Assembly (NCBI GenBank): GCA_035356615.1
Contig: DAOQSN010000001.1
Location: 310,001-374,000, forward strand
Reading direction: 5' to 3'
Length of the DNA stretch: 64,000 nt
Source: JAKQDH01 sp029558835
Lineage (GTDB): Bacteria > Planctomycetota > Phycisphaerae > UBA1845
The position numbers were made by a program, and so were the translations under genes. Positions 8,636 through 16,638 of the stretch are shown in pieces (within the stretch, counting starts at the first letter, position 1; the number at the start of each line of letters is the position of its first letter). The notes below the pieces were generated by a model that saw only the letters and a program-made list of their open reading frames with translations, had not been told where the DNA came from and did no database searches.

Positions 8636-10542
8636 CTGAACAGTTTGAGCACGGCCGACAGGCCGGAGAAGCCATACAACAACAATACGGCCGCCAGGAC
8701 GACCACGCAGCCGAAACCGATGATCTTCAACGTCAGCCGCCAGGCGAACGACGACGCCCAGATGCTCAGCAGCACGGGGCTCTCGCCTTGCAGCTCGTAC
8801 ATGAACTCGATGGGTGGTCGGTCGGTCTGCTCGGCCGTCTCGGGCACAATGCGGCCGAAGGAGAAGGCCGCGTCGCGGGCGTGGCAGTCCGTGCAGCCGC
8901 CCGCCCCGAGCGCCTGGCGGGCGGGGCGCACGTCGTGCCCCAGCGGCCAGACGTATGGTTTCGCAGCCGGGTGCTCGAAGGTCCGCACGCTGCCGTCGGG
9001 ATGGCGGGCATGTACCAGTCCCGCGCGCACATACACGGGCGTACCGGCTTCCCCACCTTCGGGCTTGACTGCCTCGGCCAGCGCGGCCAGCCCGCGGGCC
9101 ATGGCGTCCGGCGTGAGCGCTTCAGCCGACACCGACGGCGCGGACCGGGGCGAAATGCCGAGCGCCGCCTGTACGCGGTCGAGCGGCAGCGGGCGCACCG
9201 CGTCGCCCGTCAGGATGCCCCAGAACGCCGGCCACAGCATCCGGTGCGGCGTCAGCTTCTCGTCCTCGCCCATGACGAAGACCGGCCCGTAGATTTCCGG
9301 CGGGGTCGTGGCCGCGCGCTCCTTGCTGCCGATGCCTAGGCCGTGCGCCAGCGAAGTCTGCAGCCGGCGGACGTGTCCCGTCGGCCAAGGCCCGCAGTGA
9401 CAGGCGGTGCAACTCAATTCGCGCAGGTGCAGCGGGGGCAGACCGCGATGCCGCGGGCGCGGCGCACCCAGCCGACCGTCCAGCCGCGCCGACGCGGGGG
9501 CCGACGCAGTGTCACCCAAGTGACACCCACGGCAGGTCAAGGCGGTCGAGGCGGACGCAACCGCCGGCGCGCCTTCGCCCTCGAAGCCGCGCCCGATGGC
9601 ATGGTCCAGACCGTGGCGGTGGCAGTCGACGCAGGTCAGGCCCGCGGTCAGATGCACGTCGGAGTCGGCGCGCGGGGTTTCCGCGACCGTGGGGTCCACC
9701 TCCCGCACCGTGTGGCAGAAGTAGCAGCGGTCCGCGGAGCACCTCTTCGTCGTGCTGAAGAACACACGGTCATCGGTGTCGAAGCGGGCCCGGTCGTAGA
9801 CCGCTTTCGGCCCGGCTTGCTCGGGGAAGTCCGGGTTCGGCGGGGCCAACGGGTCCCAGTCGTCGGGCACCTGCCGGGCGTCCCCGCGCACGACGGCCAC
9901 CCCGAGGGCGGCGGTCGCGCTCCAGCGGAAGTTCTCCCGCTCGATCTGTCGGGCAGTCTCGGCCGGATCATGGCGCCCGTCGGCGCTGTGGCAGACCAGG
10001 CAGTCGATCTGGAGCGGACCCGAGATGCGCCAGCGGGCGGCCTCGGGCGCCGCGGCGACGGCGGCCGGCACGGGCTCCGCCGGACCCCCGCCCGGCAGAT
10101 GATGCCCGAAACGCAACACGAACTGCCAGTCCGTCAGACCGACCTGCTGGGGCGTGAACGTCCCCGGCCAGCTCCGTGCCGAGAGGGGCAACTGCGTGCC
10201 GCTGGCCGCGTCCACGAGCACCCACGGTTCGCCGGGGCGTCCCGGCCCCACGTCCGCCCGTGGAGCGTTGAAGTGCCAGCCGGAACTGATCGTGCCATAA
10301 GCGTGGCACTTCCCGCAGGTGCGGGCGGGTGAGTACGGCGCCGCCAGCGGGTCACTCGGGCTGATCACGATGCCGTCGTCGTCATACAGAGTAAGCCGAT
10401 GGACGTAGGGCGCCCGGCTGTCGGTGCGCAGAGCCTGCGACTCCTGCGGCTCCGCGGCCGGCACGAGCAATGGCACCGCCAGCATCACGATCGCCACCGA
10501 AGCTTGCCCTGCCGTCGCCGCGCGCATGGCTCCTGCCCGCAT
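8632..10542 (-). CDS. Membrane-anchored heptahaem cytochrome c
   Basis: A 636-residue protein with a signal peptide (QASVAIVMLAVPLLVPAA), seven CxxCH haem sites (near residues 76, 181, 273, 304, 337, 378 and 550) and one C-terminal membrane helix near 603-625. Haems 3-6 are clustered and haem 7 stands apart, close to the anchor. The frame is open upstream to 10788, but that part overlaps the oxidoreductase gene, so the start is set at 10542, 7 bp after that gene's stop; a second ATG is at 10527. With the cytochrome b behind it, it probably carries electrons between a periplasmic donor and the quinone pool. The sequence does not show an active site for a known terminal reductase. Confidence 0.86.
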   Translation of the reverse strand: MRAGAMRAATAGQASVAIVMLAVPLLVPAAEPQESQALRTDSRAPYVHRLTLYDDDGIVISPSDPLAAPYSPARTCGKCHAYGTISSGWHFNAPRADVGPGRPGEPWVLVDAASGTQLPLSARSWPGTFTPQQVGLTDWQFVLRFGHHLPGGGPAEPVPAAVAAAPEAARWRISGPLQIDCLVCHSADGRHDPAETARQIERENFRWSATAALGVAVVRGDARQVPDDWDPLAPPNPDFPEQAGPKAVYDRARFDTDDRVFFSTTKRCSADRCYFCHTVREVDPTVAETPRADSDVHLTAGLTCVDCHRHGLDHAIGRGFEGEGAPAVASASTALTCRGCHLGDTASAPASARLDGRLGAPRPRHRGLPPLHLRELSCTACHCGPWPTGHVRRLQTSLAHGLGIGSKERAATTPPEIYGPVFVMGEDEKLTPHRMLWPAFWGILTGDAVRPLPLDRVQAALGISPRSAPSVSAEALTPDAMARGLAALAEAVKPEGGEAGTPVYVRAGLVHARHPDGSVRTFEHPAAKPYVWPLGHDVRPARQALGAGGCTDCHARDAAFSFGRIVPETAEQTDRPPIEFMYELQGESPVLLSIWASSFAWRLTLKIIGFGCVVVLAAVLLLYGFSGLSAVLKLFS

Positions 10543-10549
10543 GTGCAAC

Positions 10550-11890
10550 CTAGACCTGGAACGCGTCCGCGGGGAACTCGAGTTGCCGCCGGGCCGCCAC
10601 CGCCTCATTGGCCAGCAGCACCGACACGGCCGTCTCATACGCGACCTCGGGCGGACAGGACAACGGCGTTCCCTCGCGAATGGCCCGGAAGAAGTTCTCC
10701 AAGTGGAGTTGGTGGACCGGCTTCTGGCTCTCCTCGAGCATGCGCTGGGCCTCCGGCGTCTTGGTGCCGTCGGGCGCCAGCGTCTCACCGACCTTCAGCT
10801 CGATCGCCTCCTTGCCCATGGTCTCGACCTTCTTGGCCTCGTCCTCCCACTCGCGCTTGGGGGCGGCCACCTCGCGGAAGATGAACCCCTTACGCGGGTC
10901 TTCGGAGATCACCATGGAGCCCTGGTCGCCCATGAAGGTCTCGTAGAAGCCGCCGTGGCTGGTGGTGCTGAGCACCTGGTAGAAGCCGCGCACGATCTTG
11001 CCCTCCACCGGGTACTCATAGACGGCCATGACGTTGTCGTACCACTCGCTGTTCTCGTAGTAGTCGTGCCCGCCGCCGGCCAGGACGGACTGCGGGCGGG
11101 CGTCGAGAATCCAGTTGAAGACGTCCACCTGGTGCGAGCCCAGGTCCGCCATCGGCCCACCGGAATACTGCCGGTACCAGCGCCAATTGCAGAACCGCTC
11201 CATGCTGTCGTAGCCGTGGCGCTTGAGGGTGGCGGCATCCATCTCCTCGCCCTTCGGCCAGCCCACTTCCAGCCGCTCCGCGCGGTTCCATTGCCCGTAC
11301 ACATGGGTGATGCGGCCGAGAATCTTGTCCTTGCGAATCAACTTGATCGCCTGACCGTAGCGAGGATTGCTGCGGCGTTGGTGGCCGATCTGGAGGAGCT
11401 TGCCGGTCTCGCGGGCGGCCTGCACCATGCGGCGGGCGCCGTCCAGGTTGTTGGCCATCTCCTTTTCGCAGTACACGTGCCGCCCGGCGCGCAGACAGGC
11501 GGCCGCCTGCTCCGCGTGTACCCAGTCGGGCGTCGCAATGATCACGGCATCCAGGTCGGTCTCCTTGGCGAGCATCTCCTGGTAGTCGGCGTAGACCTTC
11601 ACCGGCTGGTCGTACTTCTTGAGGATGTTGGCGGAGTAGCGCTGGTGGTAGGGCCAGATGTCACAGACGGCCGCGAAGCGGACGCCCGCGATCTTGAGGC
11701 ACTGGGTCAGCAGGTTGCGCCCCTGGCTGCCCGCCCCGATCAGGGCGATGCGCAGCTCGGTCGCTGCCGGCTGGCTCTCCTGTGCCCACAGCGCCGGTGC
11801 CAGCAGCAGCCCCGCCCCGGCGGCCGTGGACTGCATGAATGCCCGGCGTGTCAAACCCCCGTCCGTCGTATTCGCGTTCCGTGTCGTCAT
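10550..11890 (-). CDS. Tat-exported Gfo/Idh/MocA family oxidoreductase
   Basis: A 446-residue protein opening with a twin-arginine signal (LTRRAFMQSTAAGAG, RR at 15-16), then a Rossmann fold with LRIALIGAGSQGRNLL, the segment YCEKEMANNLDG in place of the common EKP loop, and the Gfo/Idh C-terminal region (GGPMADLGSHQVDVFNW). Relatives oxidise or reduce sugars and polyols with tightly bound NAD(P), which allows folded export through Tat. It is the first gene of a run ending in the GT39-like gene and lies 7 bp before the heptahaem cytochrome. Coupling of its cofactor to the cytochrome is an inference. A Glu follows EK where Pro is usual, so its substrate class is uncertain. Confidence 0.86.
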   Translation of the reverse strand: MTTRNANTTDGGLTRRAFMQSTAAGAGLLLAPALWAQESQPAATELRIALIGAGSQGRNLLTQCLKIAGVRFAAVCDIWPYHQRYSANILKKYDQPVKVYADYQEMLAKETDLDAVIIATPDWVHAEQAAACLRAGRHVYCEKEMANNLDGARRMVQAARETGKLLQIGHQRRSNPRYGQAIKLIRKDKILGRITHVYGQWNRAERLEVGWPKGEEMDAATLKRHGYDSMERFCNWRWYRQYSGGPMADLGSHQVDVFNWILDARPQSVLAGGGHDYYENSEWYDNVMAVYEYPVEGKIVRGFYQVLSTTSHGGFYETFMGDQGSMVISEDPRKGFIFREVAAPKREWEDEAKKVETMGKEAIELKVGETLAPDGTKTPEAQRMLEESQKPVHQLHLENFFRAIREGTPLSCPPEVAYETAVSVLLANEAVAARRQLEFPADAFQV

Positions 11891-12029
11891 GCCTCACCCC
11901 TAACCCAAGCCCTCGGTTCCCCGCCGACTCGCATACGCTGGCGATCCGTGAGTTTAGGTAACCCCGAGCCGTTTCGCAATACGGCGTGCCGCGCGCCGCC
12001 GCTCGGCACCGGCAACCCGCCGGGGGCCC

Positions 12030-12048
12030 CACGGGCGAGACGCCCGTG
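12030..12048. repeat. Short perfect hairpin in intergenic spacer
   Basis: CACGGGCG, loop AGA, CGCCCGTG: an 8-bp perfect inverted repeat between the divergent Gfo/Idh gene and the GT2 gene. It has no T-run, so it is more likely a dispersed GC hairpin than a terminator. Confidence 0.6.
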
Positions 12049-12158
12049 CCACGCTCTGGGCTGGGGGCACGGCCCGCACCCAGTCCGTTGACGCGCGAAG
12101 CCCGCTAGGCACAATGCCGGGCAGGTTACCGGATTGGCCTGCGTCGGTCGTCGCCCGC

Positions 12159-12956
12159 ATGAACAACCCTACCCCACAACCGCAGCCGGCGGAGTCGCCC
12201 GACACCCGCGCGCGTACCGCCTCCGGCACTGCTGAGTTGGCCATGTCCGTGGTGATCCCCGCGTACAACGAGGCCCGGCGCATCGGCCGAACGCTGGCCG
12301 CCCTGCGCGACTATGCCGATCGCACGAACGCCCAGTGGGAGGTGATCGTCGTAGACGACGGCAGCCGGGACGGTACCGCGGAGGCGGCCGCCCGCTGCGC
12401 CACCGAAACGCTGCCCGTGCAGGTGCTGCGTAACCCGGGCAACTGCGGCAAGGGCTATAGCGTACGTCGCGGCATGCTGGCGGCCGGGGCGCCGCTGGTC
12501 CTCATGTGCGATGCCGATCTTTCGACTCCCATCGAGGAGGTCGAGAAGCTGCAGCCGTGGCTCGCGCAGGGCTACGGCGTGGTGATCGGCTCGCGCCGCC
12601 TGCCGGATTCGGTGCTCGACCCGCCGCAGCCGTTTCTCCGCCGGCGGCTGGACGCTGGCTTCCGGTTTCTGCGCCGGAGGTTGCTGCTGCCGGAGTTGCA
12701 GGATACACAATGCGGCTTCAAGCTCTTCACGCGCGAAGCCGTCCACGCGGTGTTCTCGCGCCAGCGCAGCAACGGCTTTGCGTTTGACTGCGAGGTGCTG
12801 GGTCTGGCCGGGCGGCTCGGCTACCGCGTCAAAGAGGTGGCCGTCCGCTGGTGCAACGACCCGGACAGCCGCGTCCGCCCCGTCCGCGACGCGTGCGCCA
12901 TGCTGCTGAGCCTGCTGGTGATTCGCCACCGGCTGCGGGGCCGTGGCGCCGAGTGA
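12159..12956 (+). CDS. Family 2 glycosyltransferase, dolichyl/polyprenyl-phosphate glucosyl- or mannosyltransferase-like
   Basis: The conserved domain starts at MSVVIPAYNEARRIGRTL and contains EVIVVDDGSRDGTAE, the metal-binding CDADLSTP, a DTQCGFKLF block and the FDCEVLGLA motif. This combination is characteristic of Alg5/DPM1-like GT2 enzymes that charge polyprenyl phosphate with a hexose at the cytoplasmic membrane face. No C-terminal membrane helices are present. Starts at 12114, 12159 and 12243 are all in frame without a clear ribosome site; 12159 is a compromise. A lipid-linked sugar from such an enzyme could feed the GT39-like proteins in this window. Confidence 0.85.
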   Translation: MNNPTPQPQPAESPDTRARTASGTAELAMSVVIPAYNEARRIGRTLAALRDYADRTNAQWEVIVVDDGSRDGTAEAAARCATETLPVQVLRNPGNCGKGYSVRRGMLAAGAPLVLMCDADLSTPIEEVEKLQPWLAQGYGVVIGSRRLPDSVLDPPQPFLRRRLDAGFRFLRRRLLLPELQDTQCGFKLFTREAVHAVFSRQRSNGFAFDCEVLGLAGRLGYRVKEVAVRWCNDPDSRVRPVRDACAMLLSLLVIRHRLRGRGAE

Positions 12957-13595
12957 TTTCACGCACGACACGAGCGCCCGGAGTACGGCTGCATCAGCAG
13001 TCGCGACGCAGAGCCACGGCCGACGGCACAAGAAGCTGTGGCTCTCGGCACGTGGACGCACCGGCGACCGACCGGTCGGGCCGCCGGCGAGCGCGAGGTG
13101 GTGGCACCAGGTGGCGTGGCGCACGGACATCGGCGAATGGCATGGAGACGACAGGCCAGCGTGGCGCACGGACATCACGGAAGGCGGTGATGCCGGCATC
13201 TGAAATCTCCAATCTGAGATTTCAGATGGCAGAACCAGCAACACACAAGCGCGGCGTGCGGCAAAGCGTGACCGGCGCTGATCGTGGCCGCAGCCGCAGC
13301 GGTTCCCGTAGCCGCTTTCGCGGCTGCGGCAGGTTCCGTGGCCGCGTTCATCGTTGCCGTCGCGCCCCGACACCCGGTATCTTCGCTGCACCGCATGCGG
13401 TAGCATCGCATCCTGGCACGCCGCGTCCTTGCAGCAGTGTGTAGCTGCCGCTGCGGCGTGGCATGCGGCATCATGACGACCAGGCGGTGCTGCGGCGCGG
13501 CAGGCTGTTTCGTAGCGGTGTGGTAGACGGCGCTGCGTTGCCGCAGCCGGCGCTGCGGCGCGGCGGACAGTGCCGCCCTGAAAGAGGAAACGATA
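12957..13595. other. Gene-free, low-complexity spacer
   Basis: No supported gene. From about 13257 to 13570 the sequence is dominated by imperfect GCCGCAGCCG- and GCTGCGGCG-type repeats. A 13-bp-arm palindrome lies at 13197-13228. The open frames here are compositionally biased and not recognisable. Confidence 0.6.
13197..13228. repeat. AATCTGAGATTTCAG-type palindrome
   Basis: CATCTGAAATCTC, loop CAATCT, GAGATTTCAGATG: perfect 13-bp arms. The same AAATCTGAGATTTC words are expanded as a 21-bp tandem repeat inside the four-helix-bundle gene 770 bp downstream. Confidence 0.85.
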
Positions 13596-13661
13596 ATGTA
13601 TGTGCGCTTCGAGCAGTCCTTTGTGTGGCAGGGCGCGATGCTCTGTGAAAGCAGACGATGA
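13596..13661 (+). pseudogene. Truncated duplicate of the four-helix-bundle gene start (21 codons)
   Basis: ATG at 13596, preceded by AGAGGAAACGATA, opens a 21-codon frame reading MYVRFEQSFVWQGAML and ending in TGA at 13659-13661. It parallels the N-terminus of the next gene (MKYERFEQLPVWQAAM), so it looks like the leftover 5' end of a second family member, cut after about 20 codons. Its stop overlaps the next gene's ATG (cgATGA), so if translated it would act as a coupled leader. Confidence 0.7.
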
Positions 13662-14380
13662 AGTATGAACGCTTCGAGCAGCTTCCCGTCTGGCAGGCGG
13701 CCATGACGCTCACGGAGAGGGTTTACGCCCTGACCGACGCGCGGGCGTTCAACCGACTGCGCGAGCTACGTGACCAGATCCGCCGGGCGGCCCTCTCGGT
13801 GTCCAACAACATCGCCGAGGGCTTCGAGCGGGGAACGACGGCCGAACTGCTCAGCTTCCTCTACATCGCCCGTGGTTCAGCCGGCGAAGTCCGGTCCATG
13901 CTCCTGTTCTGCGAGCGCCTGCCGGGACTGCAAGCTGAGATGTCGGATTTCAAACCTGAACGCGCCGGTCTGAGATCTCAAACCCCAGGCCGCAAATCTG
14001 AAATCGCAAATGTCAAAGCCGAGATTGCAAATCTCAAATCTGAGATTTCGAATCTCAAATCCGAGACCGCGAATTGCAAGCCTGAGACCGCAAATCGCAC
14101 ATCCGAGGCTGCAAATCTCAAATCTGAGAGTTCAGATTTCAGATCCGAACTCGCCGCGCTTCGGTCGTTGGCGGAGTCGTGTTCGCGGCAGCTGCGCGGC
14201 TGGGCGGACCAGCTCCAGAACAGCGACATCCAGGGCCAGCGTCGCCTCACCGACAAGTCCCGGCACGCCTGGGAGGCGGAGCAGCGCGCCGAAGCCTTCA
14301 TGCGCAAGCTCCAGAACATCCGCAACACCGCGGCCAACCAAGCCGGTGTATCGCCACCAACTGCCCCACCGTCCCGCTGA
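13658..14380 (+). CDS. Four-helix-bundle protein (23S rRNA intervening-sequence type) with coiled-coil insertion
   Basis: Residues 1-90 (MKYERFEQLPVWQAAMTL ... RDQIRRAALSVSNNIAEG ... ELLSFLYIARGSAGEVRSML) match the small four-helix-bundle family often encoded in 23S rRNA intervening sequences. In place of the usual short loop before the last helix there is an insertion of about 75 residues containing eight heptads of the form KSEIANL (residues 113-168), followed by a charged helix and a Pro/Ala tail. The normal family length is about 120 residues, and this protein has 240. The function of the family is unknown; binding of nucleic acid or a partner is speculative. The insertion is built from a 21-bp DNA repeat. 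Confidence 0.85.
   Translation: MKYERFEQLPVWQAAMTLTERVYALTDARAFNRLRELRDQIRRAALSVSNNIAEGFERGTTAELLSFLYIARGSAGEVRSMLLFCERLPGLQAEMSDFKPERAGLRSQTPGRKSEIANVKAEIANLKSEISNLKSETANCKPETANRTSEAANLKSESSDFRSELAALRSLAESCSRQLRGWADQLQNSDIQGQRRLTDKSRHAWEAEQRAEAFMRKLQNIRNTAANQAGVSPPTAPPSR
13994..14161 (+). repeat. Eight 21-bp tandem units encoding heptads
   Basis: Eight in-frame 21-bp units such as AAATCTGAGATTTCGAATCTC encode KSEIANV, KAEIANL, KSEISNL, KSETANC, KPETANR, TSEAANL, KSESSDF and RSELAAL. Each unit is exactly seven codons, so the repeat forms a continuous predicted coiled coil. Confidence 0.9.
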
Positions 14381-14429
14381 GCCACCGTCCCGCTGAGCCA
14401 CCGCCACGCCGAGCCACCAACCCGGTGAG
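14366..14429 (+). repeat. Four 16-bp tandem units overlapping a stop codon
   Basis: CCACCGTCCCGCTGAG twice exactly (14366-14381, 14382-14397), then two diverged units. The TGA of the four-helix-bundle gene (14378-14380) lies in the first unit. The stretch onward to about 14795 holds further degenerate GCCGAGCCAC words and no supported gene. Confidence 0.85.
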
Positions 14430-14795
14430 CACCGCTGGGCGTCGCCCCGCCGAGGCCACCCCGCTGACCCACAGGTTCCGAGCACGACTTTCTCCGGTGC
14501 CGAGCCACAGATGCCGAGCGCCGCTGGCTGGGGTACCGAGCCACAGGCCCCGAACGCCACTGCCTCCGGCATCACGCCACCGCCGCCGAAGGTCGCTTGG
14601 GCGTCCGCCGGACAACCGACGCCGAGCTTGGCGTCCATCAGCGTGATGTCAGCGACTACGGCGCCTCCCGCTCCGCCTGGCGGCGTGTTCGGCCTCGCCG
14701 CAGAAACACGCCGGGGCGCGGATCGACCGCGTTACGGTCCACCACGCCCCGGTTCGTTACTCCCTTTTCCGACAGCCTCAACCGCCCAAGCCGGA

Positions 14796-14942
14796 CTACT
14801 TGCCCTGGCAGGGCTTGCAGCCGGGCTGGCTCGGTGTTTGAGGCTTCGGCGGCGCCGAGCACGGCTTGGCCGGCTGGGCCGGTGCCGGCTTCTGCGCCGG
14901 CGGCGGATTCTGCGCGGGACCCTTGCTGGGCTTCGACGACAT
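14796..14942 (-). CDS. Small Pro/Ala/Lys-rich protein with three cysteines (48 aa)
   Basis: A 48-codon frame on the minus strand starts with ATG at 14942 and is preceded by AAGGAAGGAGACCATCC, a strong Shine-Dalgarno site with 7-nt spacing. The product begins MSSKPSKGPAQNPPP and ends QPGCKPCQGK, with a CxxC pair at residues 42-45 and another Cys at 28. It is unfolded-looking and rich in Pro, Ala and Lys. No family is recognised; metal binding through CKPC is only a suggestion. The strong ribosome site and sharp stop support a real gene over chance. The Pro/Ala/Lys tail of the next gene upstream (15258-15722) has similar composition. Confidence 0.6.
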   Translation of the reverse strand: MSSKPSKGPAQNPPPAQKPAPAQPAKPCSAPPKPQTPSQPGCKPCQGK

Positions 14943-15040
14943 GGATGGTCTCCTTCCTTATGGTTCGCGCCTTGGTCATCCGGCCGGCCGGTCGCGGCCC
15001 CTCACCGCGCCGTTCGTCTCCGGGCGCTCCAGACGCATCT

Positions 15041-15117
15041 CGTGAAGGGTGCAACCCAGCGCCCTGGCGGAGTTGCACCCCTCACGTGAGTTCCAATTGT
15101 GCCACTAATTGGCACAA
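15041..15117. promoter_or_regulatory. Two adjacent inverted repeats upstream of the 48-aa gene
   Basis: The first pair is CGTGAAGGGTGCAAC (15041-15055) against GTTGCACCCCTCACG (15072-15086), 15-bp arms with one mismatch. The second is TTGTGCCA, loop CTAAT, TGGCACAA (15097-15117), perfect 8-bp arms. They sit in the spacer between two same-strand genes. The first could terminate or attenuate the transcript from 15258-15722; the second looks like an operator. No recognised regulator motif. Confidence 0.5.
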
Positions 15118-15257
15118 AACTGCCACGGCAGCAACAACAGCGGCACACCCCGGAGGCTCGACCTGCCGCCGGGGCGCCTCGCGCCGCCTGCCACCCAGGC
15201 GACGCCGGACCCCGGCATCGCCTGGACGATCTTTCCTGAGTTAACCCATGCGCACCA

Positions 15258-15722
15258 CTACGGCTTCTTCTCCGGCGCGGGCTTCGCGGGCGGAGCGGCC
15301 GGCGCAGCGGGCTTCTCCGGGGCCGGCGTGGCCGCCTCTACCGCGGTGATATCGAGGTACCTCACGCCGCCCTTCTCATACAGCTTGCCTGTCACCTTGA
15401 CATTGTTAAAGGCATGGGCCAAGACCGCGCCCGCGGCGCCCTTCATCCCCTGCCCCAGTACGATCAACCCATCCTTGGTCTCCAGGCCGGCCGGCACGCC
15501 GCCGCGGATGCAGTCCGCCGTGCACTTCGCGTGGTCCTCGCTGGCGAAATGCCCGGTCATGTAGCACTGCAGGTCCACGATCTTGCCGTTCAGCGTCACT
15601 TCCTTGGCACCCGGGGGTGCCATCGTCCCCGGCTTGTCCTGGGCATAGGCGCCACTCAGCACGAACGCCAACGCCGCCACCGCCACCAATGCCAGACCAA
15701 CACTCACACTCTTGCGAATCAT
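15258..15722 (-). CDS. Secreted Cys-containing protein of unknown function
   Basis: A 154-residue protein with a clear signal peptide (SVGLALVAVAALAFVLSGAYA) and a mature domain of about 85 residues: VTLNGKIVDLQCYMTGHF, HAKCTADCIRGGVPAGL, then GLIVLGQGMKG and VKVTGKLYEKGG. The pattern C...C..C within GKIVDxxC/C..C.xGG occurs in small periplasmic proteins of many environmental bacteria whose function is not established; the Cys/His set could bind metal or haem. The tail is a Pro/Ala/Lys spacer. GGAG 8 nt upstream of the ATG supports the start. Confidence 0.75.
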   Translation of the reverse strand: MIRKSVSVGLALVAVAALAFVLSGAYAQDKPGTMAPPGAKEVTLNGKIVDLQCYMTGHFASEDHAKCTADCIRGGVPAGLETKDGLIVLGQGMKGAAGAVLAHAFNNVKVTGKLYEKGGVRYLDITAVEAATPAPEKPAAPAAPPAKPAPEKKP

Positions 15723-16638
15723 TGTCTAGTCTCCGTCTTCTTCAACTCGTATCACCTCATGCCCGCACACCGAGCATGCCTCTGCTTCGCGCTGGCAACG
15801 CCATACCCAACGTCCGCCGCCGTACCGGGAGCATGCCTCGCTCCGCCGGTCCACGCGCCGAGATGGTTGTGCGCTGCCGCCCCACCGGACGTTCATGGTG
15901 CGCCCCGCGCCGCGCTCGGCACGCACGTACAGCCACCACGACCGCCCAGGCGACCGTTCCTGTTGTTCTCGTGACTCAGGCCCGGTTTGCACCGACCCTA
16001 AAAAGGAGAACCATCGGGAGGGGTGTGAAAAGCAGCCGGGTCCACGCGCCTTCGGCAGACACCCACCGCTCCTCTGGCGGTACTATACGCTGCATCTTTC
16101 AGGAAGTTGCAGAAAATCCCGAAGAATCTTCGCAGCCGTCGCCGTTGCGCGCCTGCAGGACACGCACTGCCCCAGATACGGCAGCCCGCCAACCGGAACT
16201 GCACAGCCTGTACCTCACTAGTCCCACGTCTAGATGGGAAGATGGGAGAATACACTCCATACTACCACGCGAGGTCACGCGCAGCGTGCAGCGAATGTGA
16301 AAACACGAATACCACAGTTAACGCCGTACCGCTCCGCGAACGTTGCCGACGACGGCCGCGGCCCACGAGGCGCAGCGTGGCCGGACGCGGCACCCCTCGG
16401 CCTACGCCCGTGGTTGTTACCCATGTTCTCCGGCAGCCTCATCCATGAGGCTTGCCCGCGCAGCGGGCCGCAGGCCAGCCCTGCGAGGGCTGGTCGACGG
16501 GGAGAGCGTTGCCTCTACATTCTCGGTTTCCGGCCCCGCGAGCCCGTTTCAACGGGCTTACGCCCCACACCGGTGGCTCAAGCCGCCGCCCGCCGCGATC
16601 CGAATGAGGCCGGACGACGAACGCCCTACAATGTCACC
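15723..16638. other. Gene-free spacer upstream of the cysteine desulfurase
   Basis: About 0.9 kb without a supported gene. A minus-strand frame ending at 15726 closes with EACSVCGHEVIRVEED, which looks slightly zinc-ribbon-like but could not be confirmed. Near 16430-16600 there are GC hairpins, including the perfect one at 16541-16558. Promoters for the flanking divergent genes must lie here; none could be assigned. Confidence 0.5.
16541..16558. repeat. Perfect hairpin AGCCCGTT/AACGGGCT
   Basis: AGCCCGTT, loop TC, AACGGGCT: perfect 8-bp arms about 80 bp before the cysteine desulfurase start. It could be a dispersed repeat or part of a leader. Confidence 0.6.

Noticed and set aside
12957..13444. 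Plus-strand frames in the GCCGCAG-rich spacer
   Set aside because: Low-complexity Arg/Ser/Gly translation without motifs or ribosome sites.
13994..14161. Tandem repeats as a possible CRISPR
   Set aside because: Units are contiguous, 21 bp, in frame and without spacers; they encode heptads.
15726..15992. Minus-strand frame ending EACSVCGHEVIRVEED
   Set aside because: The end looks slightly zinc-ribbon-like, but the rest is Arg/Gly-rich and there is no ribosome site; not strong enough to call.
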